Positions 22,320 through 34,245 of a DNA stretch of 64,000 nucleotides are shown in pieces. Source of the stretch: Triticum aestivum (Eukaryota > Streptophyta > Magnoliopsida > Poales > Poaceae); assembly GCF_018294505.1 (NCBI RefSeq), contig NC_057811.1:407985452-408049451 (forward strand), read 5' to 3'. Made by a program: the position numbers and the translations under genes. Each line of letters begins with the position of its first letter. Within the stretch, counting starts at the first letter, position 1. The notes under the pieces were generated by a model. It was not told the origin of the DNA and searched no databases. It saw only the letters and a list, made by a program, of their open reading frames with translations.

Positions 22320-22943
22320 CTATAACAGCGACTGCACCTCTGGGGGCACGGGCTCGTCTGTCTTCGATACCTGGATAGCTACCAGGTCCATCTCCTGATG
22401 AATGTGCTTGATCTGCACTGCCTGTTGAATTGCACCACGACGCAACAACCCTTTCAGCTTGCCCACCGAGACTGGATTGCATTTGCTTGGTGTGGACCGA
22501 ATCCCTTTGAGTGTAATCCGTTGCCCTTCATGTGTGAACCGCATCCATTTCTTGTGCCAGTGGACCCACATAGGGCTATGATTCTCGAGCCAATCAGCCC
22601 CAACAATGAGATCATAGCAGCCCAGAGGAAGAACTTTCATGTCCTGGCAGAAAGTGTGACCCTGTGTCCACCATGACAGTTGAGGCACCATCGTCGAGCT
22701 TGTCAAGGTGTCTCCACCGGCAACTACATAAGAAGCCGGCGACATAGGTTGAGTGGGCAATTGCAGCTCTTCTATCAGTTGGGCATCCACAAACGAACAA
22801 TTCGCCCCTGAATCAATCAGAATGAGAACGCCGCGCTTGCCGATCATGCCGTGTAAGCGCATCGTCCGGCGTTTGACTGGTGGTGTCGGTGAGCGGGCAT
22901 TGGCAAGCAACATAACTTCCTCTTCCGAGCTGGAATCTGACAT
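22320..22943 (-). pseudogene. Reina-type aspartic protease segment
   Basis: Frame of about 207 codons carrying LILIDSGANCSFVDA, the DSG active-site signature of a retropepsin, and downstream YDLIVGADWL, the second conserved retropepsin motif. It cleaves the polyprotein in intact relatives. The segment ends in a TAG at 22320-22322, after which similarity to the protease-RT linker continues in the same frame until the G7 run. The N-terminal side is cut from the gag zinc knuckle by another frameshift in a G5 run at 22957-22961. Confidence 0.85.
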
Positions 22944-22956
22944 ATACTGAGGATCA

Positions 22957-23256
22957 GGGGGCGTCCAACTGCAAAACCTCCAGTAACTCCTCCATGATAT
23001 GCAGAGGTACTTTGTCGGGGCACTTGTGGCCTCTCGCCCATGGTTCGCCGCATTTGAAGCACAAGCTCTTGGCCTTGCGATATGTACGTAGGGCCTCCAG
23101 TTTCTCTGCTACTTTCCTGGTATCATCTAGCTGCTTGCCCTTCTCTGTAGTGGACTGCTTGTTTCCTGAACGCTGACTGTATTTCGAGTTCCCACCAGAC
23201 TTGTCGCTCTCCAATTCTGCTTCCTGTAACAAGGCCAAACAGCTAGCAGTATCCAC
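22957..23256 (-). pseudogene. Reina-type gag C-terminal part with zinc knuckle
   Basis: Encodes a basic linker followed by CFKCGEPWARGHKC, the nucleocapsid zinc knuckle in the form typical of chromoviruses (C-x2-C ... H-x-C), which binds element RNA. The upstream half of gag is 12.7 kb away at 35974-36875 because the Copia element inserted inside the gene. The TCCAC TSD belongs to the codons at the junction. Confidence 0.85.
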
Positions 23257-25126
23257 TGTTGGAAATATGCCCTAGAGGCAATAATAAATTGGTTATTATT
23301 ATATTTCCTTGTTCATGATAATCGTTTATTATCCATGCTAGAATTGTATTGATAGGAAACTCAGATACATGTGTGGATACATAGACAACACCATGTCCCT
23401 AGTAAGCCTCTAGTTGACTAGCTCGTTGATCAATAGATGGTTACGGTTTACTGACCATGGACATTGGATGTCGTTGATAACGGGATCACATCATTAGGAG
23501 AATGATGTGATGGACAAGACCCAATCCTAAGCCTAGCACAAGATCGTGTAGTTCGTTTGCTAAGAGCTTTTCTAATGTCAAGTATCATTTCCTTAGACCA
23601 TGAGATTGTGCAACTCCCGGATACCGTAGGAATGCTATGGGTGTACCAAACGTCACAACGTAACTGGGTGGCTATAAAGGTGCACTACAGGTATCTCCGA
23701 AAGTGTCTGTTGGGTTGGCACGAATCGAGACTCGGATTTGTCACTCCGTGTAAACGGAGAGGTATCTCTGGGCCCACTCGGTAGGACATCATCATTATGT
23801 GCACAATGTGACCAAGGAGTTGATCACGGTGTGACACCCAAGTTTTTATTTGGATTTTTTTAAAGATTTTTATTTGACTTGAGGGGAGTGATTTAAATTT
23901 TTCTTCAAGAGAACTCTCACTCTCAAATAATTTTTCTTTATGGCAAAAGTTATATTTGGATTCAACCAAGATCTGTCTTTGGTCTTGGAGGTTCTTGCTT
24001 TTCTCTTGGACTCAAGACAAAATATTTTCACTTGGGAAATGACTTTTGAAAATCTCCTTGAAATTTGCACTATGGCTTTTGGAAAATCCTTTGCCACTTT
24101 CAACAATTCCTTCTTGCCATGGCCCTAGTGCAAATCCTCTCCCCTAACCCTTCCCTCACCTTTGGATCATGTTTTACACCTAATCCATCAAGTTGAACCT
24201 TCCCATGTATCTATTTCCATTTAAATCTTATTCAAACAAATTTCTGCCTTCTCTTCTAGCACTTGGAGAGTTACAAAGGAACTCCATTTTCTGTTTTGAT
24301 TTTTGCCACCAAACCAACTCTCCTCCCTAGTCCTTTGAACCCTCAACCAAGATCCATGAAGATCCACCGGTCTTCAGTTCAAAATTTTCAAACTACACCT
24401 GCTGCAAGTTTGGACCAGATTTGTCAAATTTGGTGAAATTCATTCAAAACCTTCTTCAAAAATTCCAAGTAAAATCAGGCAGCCTCTGGGTGCATTGAGT
24501 GGTCACCTCACCAAGTTACAGCTCCAGAAAAATTTATCTCATTCCAAAATCCTCCTGTCGAACACCTGCAGTGCATTGTCTGTATCAAGTTCAGAAAAAT
24601 TCAGAGATTCAGTCAGTGGCTTGCTGTCGTTTTCTTCAGAGAAGGACGTCGATCTCGCCAGTACCACTGCGTCGCCTTGCTCCTCGTCCCCGCCCTCTTG
24701 TTCCTGCACCGCACGAACGCCTGGCGCCTTGCGGGCGTCGACGACGAGCAGCAGAAGGTACGCCGCCCCGTGACCGACGCCGGCGGCGGCTTTGCGGACG
24801 CCAGCGGGAGACACGGCGCCGACGACGCCACCCAGCGCCGCCCAAACCACCGGAGCTCGCCGCGTGGCCTTCCACTCCCCCGAACGCGCTGCCGCTCTTG
24901 TCGTGAACCGCAGGGCGCGGAGCGCGCTCTCTGCCGCCGTTGAGCCCGTGCGGTCACCTCACCGTGGACCGACGCCATTACGCCAAGGCCATCTCCGTTT
25001 AGCTGTGAAACGACTCCGGTAACCTCCACTGACGCTACCTGGCCGCTCAAACCACCTGCCAATCCATTGCTCCGCCGTAATCGCTCGCCGGAGATTCTCC
25101 GTTCACGGCCACCCCGTCGATCTGCC

Positions 25127-25134
25127 TATAAATA
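25127..25134 (+). promoter_or_regulatory. TATA box TATAAATA in the 4.19 kb insert
   Basis: Lies in CTGCCTATAAATAGAGGCC, with a CACTC-rich presumed leader 30-70 bp downstream. It is a well-formed plant core promoter by sequence; activity is not known. Confidence 0.6.
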
Positions 25135-26097
25135 GAGGCCCCGAGCTTCAACTCGAGCACCCACCATCCCTGCACTCCCCCTAGAGCAAGCCTAGCCACT
25201 GGTAGAGCCCCGAGGAGGTCTCCTTCCTCGACTCCGGCCGCCGCGACCCGCCACGGGATCCAGCCCGATTCGCCCCCGTGTGCGCTCCTCCGCCTCCATT
25301 CTCTTGCCAGTAGCTTCACCTTGCATCCCTCGTTCTGACCCGCGCCTCAATTCGTAGTTTGCAGCCCTCCACCGGAGTTCCCCATCCTCACCCGAGCCGC
25401 CGTCCGCCGGAGATAGTGTCGCCGTCGACGTGGTGCTCCCCGTTGGACGAGTCCACCACCCACCGACGCGGAAGAAGACGCTGAAGCTCTTGGTACCCTC
25501 CGTTTCTCCTAACTCGCCGTGGTTCGACGCCGGCGTCCACCGCAGTCTTCGGGCGCCGGCGAGCTTTTTAAACCTGACAGGTGGACCCCGCCTGTCAGCC
25601 TCTATTCTATTCTCCTCGAACCGTTTTCTGTTGGCGCCTTCGGGCAAATACGTTTTCTCCTTTGCGCTTGCGCATTCCCAACCGAAGCGTTTTCTGTTTT
25701 CTCAGTTAAAACCCTGGAACTTTTCTGTTTCATTACAGATAAGTCCCTGGACAGAAACCTTTATAACTTTTTAATAAAAAGGAATTTTTGAGTGATTCTT
25801 TTTCTGACAATCTTCAAATTTTGTCTAGTTTTTTATGGGATTTATTTGAAAATTATTTGGAAAAGTTTCTGTGCAAGTGTTGGTTTTCACGTTAGTACCC
25901 GTTTCGTGATTGCCGTAGGTTCCGGAAGAGGTGAAGGAGCCGCGAACTTCGCCGAGCTAGACTCCGACTTCTCCGAACCAGGCAAGCATGTTTTGAACAT
26001 TTGATATGACAGGTGTTTTGCATGTTCGCGTGAAAGTTTGTGCGTGGCATATGAGTGTCGGTAAATACCTCGTTGCTTGTAAGGCAACGACCCGGTT

Positions 26098-26402
26098 GTT
26101 CCAAAGTCGCGATGATCTCTGATGAGAGATGGCCTAATCATGTGGTGACATGAAGGGCAGCAAGGTGGTACTGTTGTAGCATACCAGCCTTGCGTCATCC
26201 GACTTTCTCCGACGTTAACGTGGTTGGAGCCACGTTATCGTTCCTTTCCCGCATGTTCCAAAGTTGCGATGATCTCTGATGAGAGATGGCCTAATCATGT
26301 GGTGACATGAAGGGCAGCAAGGTGGTACTGTTGTAGCATACCAGCCTTGCGTCATCCGACTTTCTCCGACGTTAACGTGGTTGGAGCCACGTTACCGTTC
26401 TT
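26098..26402 (+). repeat. 157-bp tandem duplication
   Basis: Two nearly identical copies start GTTCCAAAG at 26098 and 26255 and continue through GATCTCTGATGAGAGATGG and GGAGCCACGTTA. It is part of the 4.19 kb insert and is nearly free of differences, so the duplication is recent relative to the element family. Confidence 0.85.
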
Positions 26403-27009
26403 TCCCCTTTCCGTGCTACCACATGTCTCATTGCCAGGATGCGGTTTAGTAAGTTGGTAACCTCTTTCCGTGTACACACCAAACAGAGAGGCCGGGATGA
26501 TGGTACCTTGGCCCAGGATTAAAGCCAGTCATCCGGTCAGGGGGCATGGGTGTTTCCGGTTGGGACCGAGAGGGGGGGCACCCCCTTAGAGCGCGCGTAT
26601 AGAAATTTGATCCCATGCTACGCGAGGTTGTAGCCTCCCCGTCTCAAGGTTTTTCTTGAATGTTGCCGAGGGTGATCCCTGGCTTCGGATGGTTGAATTG
26701 GGTGTGTACTGGTTAGACGTGTTTCTTCCAAAACACCGTAGACGGAACTAGTCCCCGTGACTACTGAAATCCGTTGGCTGTGGTTAAGTACAAACTCTGC
26801 AGAGTCAATTCTTTCCAAATCATCGTATCCATGATCAAGTAGTGTAAACATTATATCCATATCTATCCGTGTGAAAACTTGTCCCCGGTGAACAAGCTCA
26901 AGTGGTAAATCCAGTTTTATTGTTATTCCTGTGGATGGACTAACTTTATATTTGTCGCATGCTTGTGATAATTTATGTTCCCGAACGATTGTATTATTGA
27001 GCTGTGATA

Positions 27010-27463
27010 TAAGCCCTTTATGTGACGTCGCGCAGACGTCCGACTGTGGCGTGTACTTGTTTCTTACTTTAAATATAAGCCCTTTATGTGATGTCGCACA
27101 GACGTCCGACTGTGGCATGCACTGTCTTTATTTTCTGTTGCAAGCCCTTTATGTGGTGTCGCCTCGACGCCCGACTGTGGCATTATTATTCCGCATTTTC
27201 CGCTCGAGGAGTCTTTCAGACACTCGTTTGGCACCCGCATTATTATTCCGCATTTTCCGCTCGAGGAGTCTTTCAGACACTCGTTTGGCACCTGTAGTAT
27301 TATTCCGCATTTTCCGCTCGAGGAGTCTTTCAGACACTCGTTTGGCACCTGTATTATTATTCCGCATTTTCCGCTCGAGGAGTCTTTCAGACACTCGTTT
27401 GGCACCAGTATTACTATTCTGCAGTTTCCGCTCGAGGCGTCATTCAGACCCTCGCTTGGCACC
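27010..27463 (+). repeat. Minisatellites in the 4.19 kb insert
   Basis: First, three copies of a phrase AAGCCCTTTATGTG(A/G)(C/T)GTCGC with a C-GAC-GTCC/CCGACTGTGGC tail (27010, 27075, 27147). Then five copies of a 55-57 bp unit containing CCGCATTTTCCGCTCGAGGA and ending CGTTTGGCACC from 27181 to 27463. The fifth copy is diverged. Confidence 0.85.
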
Positions 27464-29171
27464 CGGTTAACTTGTTCATGTGCTTCATGTTTACATTTGT
27501 TATACCTTATGTCCGAACTGTCTTGCGAGTACTTTCATAGTACTCACCTGGCTTGTTGATTTGGCCAGATGTTGACCAAGGAGATCTCTTGGATGAAGAG
27601 TTTGATAGCGCGTCCGATGCCTAGAGGAGTCCCAGTCAGTCCTGCGCGATCCCGGATATTGGTCACTTGTATTGTATATGCTTCCGCCACCCGCTATAAG
27701 TCTTCTCGAGCCTCACTCCGACGCTCGAAGAGTTGTAGTCTTCTGGAATCATATCACTCGCTTCGCGATGATATTTCCACCACCGTTATCATCGTGAGTT
27801 AGTAGTTTGCCACCCTACCCGCCGTCTTGTTTTATCGGCATGAATGTAATAAATTGTTGGGCAATCTCTGCTCAACCTTGTATTATATTTAGTACTCCTG
27901 GTATTTTTCTTCTGTGACCAAGATATTGTCTACCAGTGAGAAGGAATTCTTCCTCGCTGGTCCGTAAAAGGGATTGGTCTCTCAATAATTATTTTATTGA
28001 AAAACCGGTCGTGAAACACGGGATGATGTGTTACGGAACGAGTAAAGAGACTTGCCGGTAACGAGATTGAACAAGGTATCGGGATACCGACGATCGAATC
28101 TCGGGCAAGTACAATACCGCTAGACAAAGGGAATTGTATACGGGATTGATTGAATCCCCGACATCGTGGTTCATTCGATGAGATCATCGAGGAGCATGTG
28201 GGAGCCAACATGGGTATCCAGATCCCGCTGTTGGTTATTGACCGGAGAGTCATCTCGGTCATCTCTGCATGTCTCCCGAACCCGTAGGTTCTACACACTT
28301 AAGGTTAGGTGACGCTAGGGTTATAGAGATATTAGTATGCGGTAACCCGAAAGTTGTTCGGAGTCCCGGATGAGATCCCGGACGTCACGAGGAGTTCCGG
28401 AATGGTCCGGAGGTAAAGATTTATATATGGGAAGTCTTATTTTGGTCGCCGGAAAAGTTTCGCACTTTATCGGTATTGTACCGGGAGTGCCGAAAGGGGT
28501 CCGGGGGTCCACCAAGGGGGTCCACCAGCCCCGGGGGGGAGCATGGGCTGTAGGGGGTGCGCCTTGGCCTATATGGGCCAAGGGCACCAGCCCCAAGAGG
28601 CCCATGCGCCAAGAGATAAGGAAAAGGGAGAGTCCTAAAGGGGGAAGGCACCTCCGAGGTGCCTTGGGAAAGAAGGACTCCTCCCTGGCCGCACCCTTCC
28701 TTGGAGGAAGGGCCAAGGCTGCGCCCCCCCTCTCCCTTGGCCCTATATATAGTGGGGGGGAGGGCGGCAATACCTAAGCCCTGGCGCCTCCCTCTCCCTC
28801 CCGTGACACATCTCCCTCCTCCCGCAGCGCTTGGCGAAGCCCTGTTGGAATCCCGCTACTTCCACCACCACGCCGTCGTGCTGCTGGATCTCCATCAACC
28901 TCTCCTCCCCCCTTGCTGGATCAAGAAGGAGGAGACGTCGCTGCTCCGTATGTGTGTTGAACGCGGAGGTGCCGTCCGTTCGGCGCTAGAATCATCGGTG
29001 ATTTGGATCACGACGAGTACGACTCCATCAACCCCGTTCTCTTGAACGCTTCCGCTCGCGATCTACAAGGGTATGTAGATGCACTCCTTCCCTCTCGTTG
29101 CTAGTAAACTCCATAGATTGATCTTGGTGATGCGTAGAATTTTTTTGAATTTCTTCTACGTTACCCAACAG

Positions 29172-29184
29172 TGGCATCATGAGC
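29172..29184 (+). other. Angela-type primer-binding site
   Basis: TGGCATCATGAGC starts one base after the 5' LTR. It is a variant of the initiator-Met PBS TGGTATCAGAGC. Confidence 0.7.
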
Positions 29185-30279
29185 TAGGTCTATGCGTAGT
29201 TTCTATGCACGAGTAGAACACAAAGTAGTTGTGTGCGTCGATGTTGTCAATTTACTTGCCGTTACTAGTCTTATCTTGATTCGGCGGCATCGTGGGATGA
29301 AGCGGCCCGGACCGACCTTACACGTACTCTTACGTGAGACAGGTTCCACCGACTGACATGCACTAGTTGCATAAGGTGGCTAGCGGGTGTCTGTCTCTCC
29401 CACTTTAGTCGGATCGGATTCGATGAAAAGGGTCCTTATGAAGGGTAAATACAAATTGGCATATCACGTTGTGGCTTTTGCGTAGGTAAGAAACGTTCTT
29501 GCTAGAAACCCATAGCAGCCACGTAAAACATGCAACAACAATTAGAGGACGTCTAACTTGTTTTTGCAGGGTATGCTATGTGATGTGATATGGCCAAAAA
29601 GGATGTGATGAATGATATATGTGATGTATGAGATTGATCATGTTCTTGTAATAGGAATCACGACTTGCATGTCGATGAGTATGACAACCGGCAGGAGCCA
29701 TAGGAGTTGTCTTTATTATTTTGTATGACCTGCGTGTCATTGAATAACGCCATGTAAATTACTTTACTTTATTGCTAAGCGCGTTAGCCATAGAAGTAGA
29801 AGTAATCGTTGGCGTGACAACTTCATGAAGACACAATGATGGAGATCATGATGATGGAGATCATGGTGTCATGCCGGTGACAAAGATGATCATGGTGCCC
29901 CGAAGATGGAGATCAAAGGTGCAAAATGATATTGGCCATATCATGTCACTATTTGATTGCATGTGATGTTTATCATGTTATGCATCTTATTTGCTTAGAA
30001 CGACGGCAGTAAGTAAGATGATCCCTTATAATAATTTCAAGAAAGTGTTCCCCCTAACTGTGCACCGTTGCGAAGGTTCGTTGTTTCGAAGCACCACGTG
30101 ATGATCGGGTGTGATAGATTCTAACGTTCGAATACAACGGGTGTTGACGAGCCTAGCATGTACAGACATGGCCTCGGAACACATGCAAAAACACTTAGGT
30201 TGACTTGACGAGCCTAGCATGTACAGACATGGCCTCGGAACACAAGAGACCGAAAGGTCGAACATGAGTCGTATAGCAG

Positions 30280-31245
30280 ATACGATCAACATGGAGATGT
30301 TCACCGATGATGACTAGTCCGTCTCACGTGATGATCGGACACGGCCTAGTTTGACTTGGATCATGTATCACTTAGATGACTAGAGGGATGTCTATCTGAG
30401 TGGGAGTTCATTAATCAGATGAACTCAATTATCATGAACATAGTCAAAAGGTCTTTGCAAATTATGTCATACGCTTTAGTTCTACTGTTTAAGATATGTT
30501 CCTAGAGAAAATTTAGTTGAAAGTTGGTAGTAGCAATTATGCGGACTAGGTCCGTAAACTGAGGATTGTCCTCATTGCTGCACAGAAGGCTTATGTCCTT
30601 AATGCACCGCTCGGTGTGCTGAACCTCAGCGTCGTCTGTAGATGTTGCGGAACATCTGACATACACCTTTTGATAACTACGTGATAGTTCAGTGCGTAAT
30701 GCTAACGGTTTAGAATTGTGGCACCAAAGACGGTTTTTTGAAACGTCGCAGAACATATGAGATGTTCCGAAGACTGAAATTGGGATTTCAGACTAGTGCC
30801 CACGTCAAGAGGTATGAGACCTCTGACAAGTTTCTTAAGCCTGCAAACTAAGGGAGAAAAGCTCAATCGTTGAGCATGTGCTCAGATTGTCTAAGTACCA
30901 CAATCGCTTGAATCGAGTGGGAGTTAATCTCCCAGATGAGATAGTGATGGTTCTCCATAGTCACTGCCACCAAGCTAGTAGAGCTTCATGATGAACTATA
31001 ACATATCAAGGATAGTTATGATGATCCTTGAGCTATTCGCGATGTTTGACACCGCGAAAGTAGAAATCAAGAAGGAGCATCAATTGTTGATGGTTAGTAA
31101 AACCACTAGTTTAAGAAGGGCAAGGGCAAAAGGGATACTTCATGAAACAGCAAGTCATTTGCTGCTCTAGTGAAGAATCCCAAGGTTGAACCCAAACCCG
31201 AGACTAAGTGCTTCTGTAATGAGAGGAACGGTCACTGAAGCAGTA
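30280..31245 (+). pseudogene. Angela-type Copia gag remnant
   Basis: The stretch keeps the recalled order of the Angela gag region but is broken by stops and frameshifts; no frame exceeds about 85 codons. The end, near 31207-31235, encodes a CFCNERNGH-like remnant of the CCHC zinc knuckle, followed at once by TGA. It could not supply a capsid protein. Confidence 0.6.
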
Positions 31246-31339
31246 CTACCCTAGATACTTGGTAGATGAGAAGGCAGGCAAGGTCGATAGAAGTATATTG
31301 GATATACATTATATGAATGTGTACTTTACTAGTACTCCT

Positions 31340-32530
31340 AGCAGCACCAGGGTATTAGATACCGGTTCGGTTGCTAAGTGTTAGTAACTCGAAATAAAAG
31401 CTGCGGAATAAACAGAGACTAGCTAAAGGTGAGATGACGATATGCGTTGGAAGTGTTTCCAAGGTTGATGTGATCAAGCATCGCATGCTCCCTCTACCAT
31501 CGAGATTTGGTGTTTGCGTTGAGCATGATTGGATTATGTTTATCGCAATACGGTTATTCATTTAAGGAGAATAATGGTTACTCTGTTTATTTGAATAATA
31601 CCTTCAATGGTCTTGCACCTAAAATGAATCTCGATCGTAGTGATACACATGTTCATGCCAAAAGATATAAGATAGTAATGATAGTTCCACATACTTGTGG
31701 CACTGCCATTTGAGTCATATTAGTATAGAACGCATGAAGAAGCTCCATGTAGATGGATCTTTGGACTCAGTCGTTTTTGAAAAGATCGAGACATGCGAAC
31801 CATGTCTATTGGTATATATGCATGAAGAAACTCCATGCAGATGGATCGTTTGGACTCACTTGATTTTGAATCACTTGAGACATGCAAATCATACCACATG
31901 GGCAAGATGACTGAAAGGCCTCGTTTTCAGTAAGATGGAACAAGAGAGCAACTTATTGGAAGTAATACATTTTGATGTATGCAGTCCAATGAGTGCTAAG
32001 GCATGCAGTGGATATCGTTATGTTCTTACTTCACAGATGGTTTGAGTAGATGCTGAGTGTATTTACTTGATGAAACACAAGTCTGAATTATTGAAAGGTT
32101 CAAGTAATTTCAGAGTGAAGTTGAAGATCGTCGTGACAAGAGGATAAAATGTGTGTGATATGATCATAGAGATGAGTATCTGAGTTACGAGTTTGGCACA
32201 CAATTAAGGCATTGTGGAAAGTGTTTCACAATTAATACCGCCTGGAACACCATAGTGTGATGGTGTGTCCGAACATCATAACTGCACCCTATTGGATCTG
32301 GTGCATACCATGATGTCTCTTATCGAATTACCACTATCGTTTATGGGTTAGGCATTAGAGATAACCGCATTCACTTTAAAAGGGGCACCACGCAATTCTG
32401 TTGAGACGACACCGTTTAGAGAAACCTAAGTTGTCGTTTCTTAAAAGTTTGGGGCTGCGATGCTTATGTGAAAAAGTTTCAGGCTGATAAGCTCGAACCC
32501 AAAGCGGATAAATGCATCTTCATAGAATAC
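31340..32530 (+). pseudogene. Angela-type Copia protease and integrase remnant
   Basis: VLDTGS at 31352-31369 is the retropepsin active-site motif (DTG). From 31695, a WHCHLSHIS ... MKKLH stretch with CEPC matches the GAG-pre-integrase HHCC zinc finger. At about 31970-32080 an HFDVCSPMSAKACSGYRYVL-like stretch corresponds to the start of the integrase core, followed by stops. KADKCIFIEYPK near 32500 is the conserved end of the integrase region. The gene order is that of Copia (integrase before reverse transcriptase). Several stops and frameshifts make it non-functional. Confidence 0.75.
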
Positions 32531-32829
32531 CCAAAACAGTTGGGTATACCTCCTATTTCAGATCTGGAAGCAAAAGTAATTGCTTCTAGAAACGAGTCCT
32601 TTCTCGAGGAAAAGTTTCTCTCGAAAGAATTGAGTGGGAGGATGGTGGAGACTTGATAAGGTTATTGAACCGTCACTTCAACTAGTGTGTAGCAGGGCAC
32701 AGGAAGTTGTTCCCGTGGCACCTACACCAATTGAAGTGGGAGCTTATGATAGTGATCATGAAACTTCGGATCAAGTCACTACCAAACCTCGTAGGACGAC
32801 GAGGATGCGTAATACTTCAGAGTAGTACG

Positions 32830-34070
32830 TGATCCTGTCTTGGAAGTCATGTTGCTAGACAACAATGAACCTACGAGCTATGGAGAAGCGATGGTGGGCC
32901 CATATTCCGACAAATGGTTAGAAGCCATGAAATCCGAGATAAATGGATCTTCAAGAAGAAGACGAACGTGGACGGTAAGGTTACCGTCTATGAAGCTCGA
33001 CTTGTGGCAAAGAGTATTTTCACAAGTTCAAGGAGTTGACTACGATGAGATTTTCTCATCCGTAGCGATGCTTAAGTCCGTCGGAATCATGTTAGCATTA
33101 GCTGCATTTATGAAATCTGGCAGATGGATGTCAAAACAAGTTTCCTTACCAGTTTTTGTAAGGAAAGGTTGTATGTGATACAATCAGAAAGGTTTTGTCG
33201 ATCCTAAGGATGCTAAAAGGTATGCTAGCTCCAGCGATCCTTCCATGGATTAGAGCAAGCATCTCGGAGTCAGAATATACACTTTGATGGAGTGATCAAA
33301 GTTTTTGGGTTTATACAAAGTTTGTTAGAAACTTGTATTTACAATAAAGTGAGTGGGAGCGCTACAACATTTCTGATAAGTATATGTGAATGACATATTG
33401 TTGATCCAAAATGATGTAAAATTTCTGGAAAGCATAAAGGGTTGTTTGAAAGGAGTTTTTCAAAGGAAGACCTGGATAAAGCTGCTTACATATTGGGCAT
33501 CGAGATCTATAGAGATAGATCAAGACGCCTGATGATACTTTCAAAGAACGCACACCTTGACATGATTTTGAAAGAGTTCAAAATAGATCAGCAAAGAAGG
33601 AGTTCTTGGCTGTGTTACAAGGTGTGAGTATTGAGTAAGACTCAAGACCTGACCACAGCAGAAGAGAGAGAAAGGACGAAAGGTCGTCCCCTATGCTTCA
33701 GACGTAGGCTCTACAGTATGCTATGCTGTGTACCGCACATGAAGTGTGCCTTGCCATGAGTTGGTCAAGGGGTACAATAGTGATCCGGGAATGGATCACA
33801 TGACAGCGGTCGAACTTATCCTTAGTATCTAGTGGACTAAGGAATTTTCTCGATTATGGAGGTGAAAAGGAGTTCGTCGTAAAGGGTTACGTCGATGCGA
33901 ACTTTGACACTAATCCGGATGACTCTGAGTAGTAAACCGGATTCGTATAGTAGAGCAATTATTTGAAATGGCTCCAAGTAGCGCGTGGTAGCATCCACAA
34001 GATGACATAGATATTCGTAAAGCACACACGGATCTGAAAGGTTCAGACCCGTTGACTAAATAACCTCTCT
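32830..34070 (+). pseudogene. Angela-type Copia reverse transcriptase and RNase H remnant
   Basis: From 32840 EPTSYGEAM and WLEAMKSEI match the start of the Copia RT domain, then GVDYDEIFSSVAMLKSVGI (about 33040-33090). KAAYILGIEIYRDRSRR at about 33480-33530 is the RT connection motif. YVDANFDTNPDDS near 33890-33930 is the RNase H region, followed by stop codons. The catalytic YxDD region is disrupted by stops. The 3' end is followed by the duplicated 'AATCACATGGTGATGTG' phrases (34135-34210) and the PPT CAAGTGGGAGAC at 34234-34245. Confidence 0.75.
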
Positions 34071-34245
34071 CACAAGCATAACATGATCAAACCAGAACTC
34101 ATTGAGTGTTAATCACATAGAGATGTGAACTAGATTGTTGACTCTAGTAAACTCTTTGGATGTTGGTCACATGGTGATGTGACCTGTGAGTGTTAATCAC
34201 ATGGTGATGTGGACTAGATTATTGACTCTAGTGCAAGTGGGAGAC

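Larger units (their letters stand above)
23830..28016 (+). mobile_element. 4.19 kb insert in Copia LTR, probable large solo LTR
   Basis: Inserted in the Copia 5' LTR; the same place in the 3' LTR is intact (around 34817). It begins TGTGACACCC and is bounded by the direct repeat CACGG (23825-23829, 28017-28021). Under that reading it ends GTCGTGAAA, not the expected CA; reading the end as ...GAAACA would leave only a 3-bp CGG duplication. It has no retroviral genes, a GC-rich middle, a TATA box (25127-25134) followed by cytosine-rich leader, and several tandem duplications. Length, single-copy state and promoter resemble a solo LTR of a large-LTR Gypsy or LARD. Orientation is taken from the TATA box. 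Confidence 0.6.
23257..29170 (+). repeat. Angela-type 5' LTR, interrupted
   Basis: Native sequence is 23257-23829 plus 28022-29170, about 1722 bp against 1723 bp for the 3' LTR. TATA box CCTATATATAG lies at 28742-28752, inside the pyrimidine/purine-rich block before the leader. The interrupting sequence is flanked by CACGG. Confidence 0.92.

Noticed and set aside
27010..27463. Regularly spaced repeats that might be taken for a CRISPR array
   Set aside because: Plant nuclear context; units are near-contiguous tandem copies without unique spacers.
26931..27470. Repetitive open frame of about 179 codons
   Set aside because: It simply translates the minisatellites of the 4.19 kb insert.
28321..28777. 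Open frames of about 135-150 codons in the Copia LTR
   Set aside because: They are in the LTR leader region, occur in both LTRs with different breaks, and have no known product.
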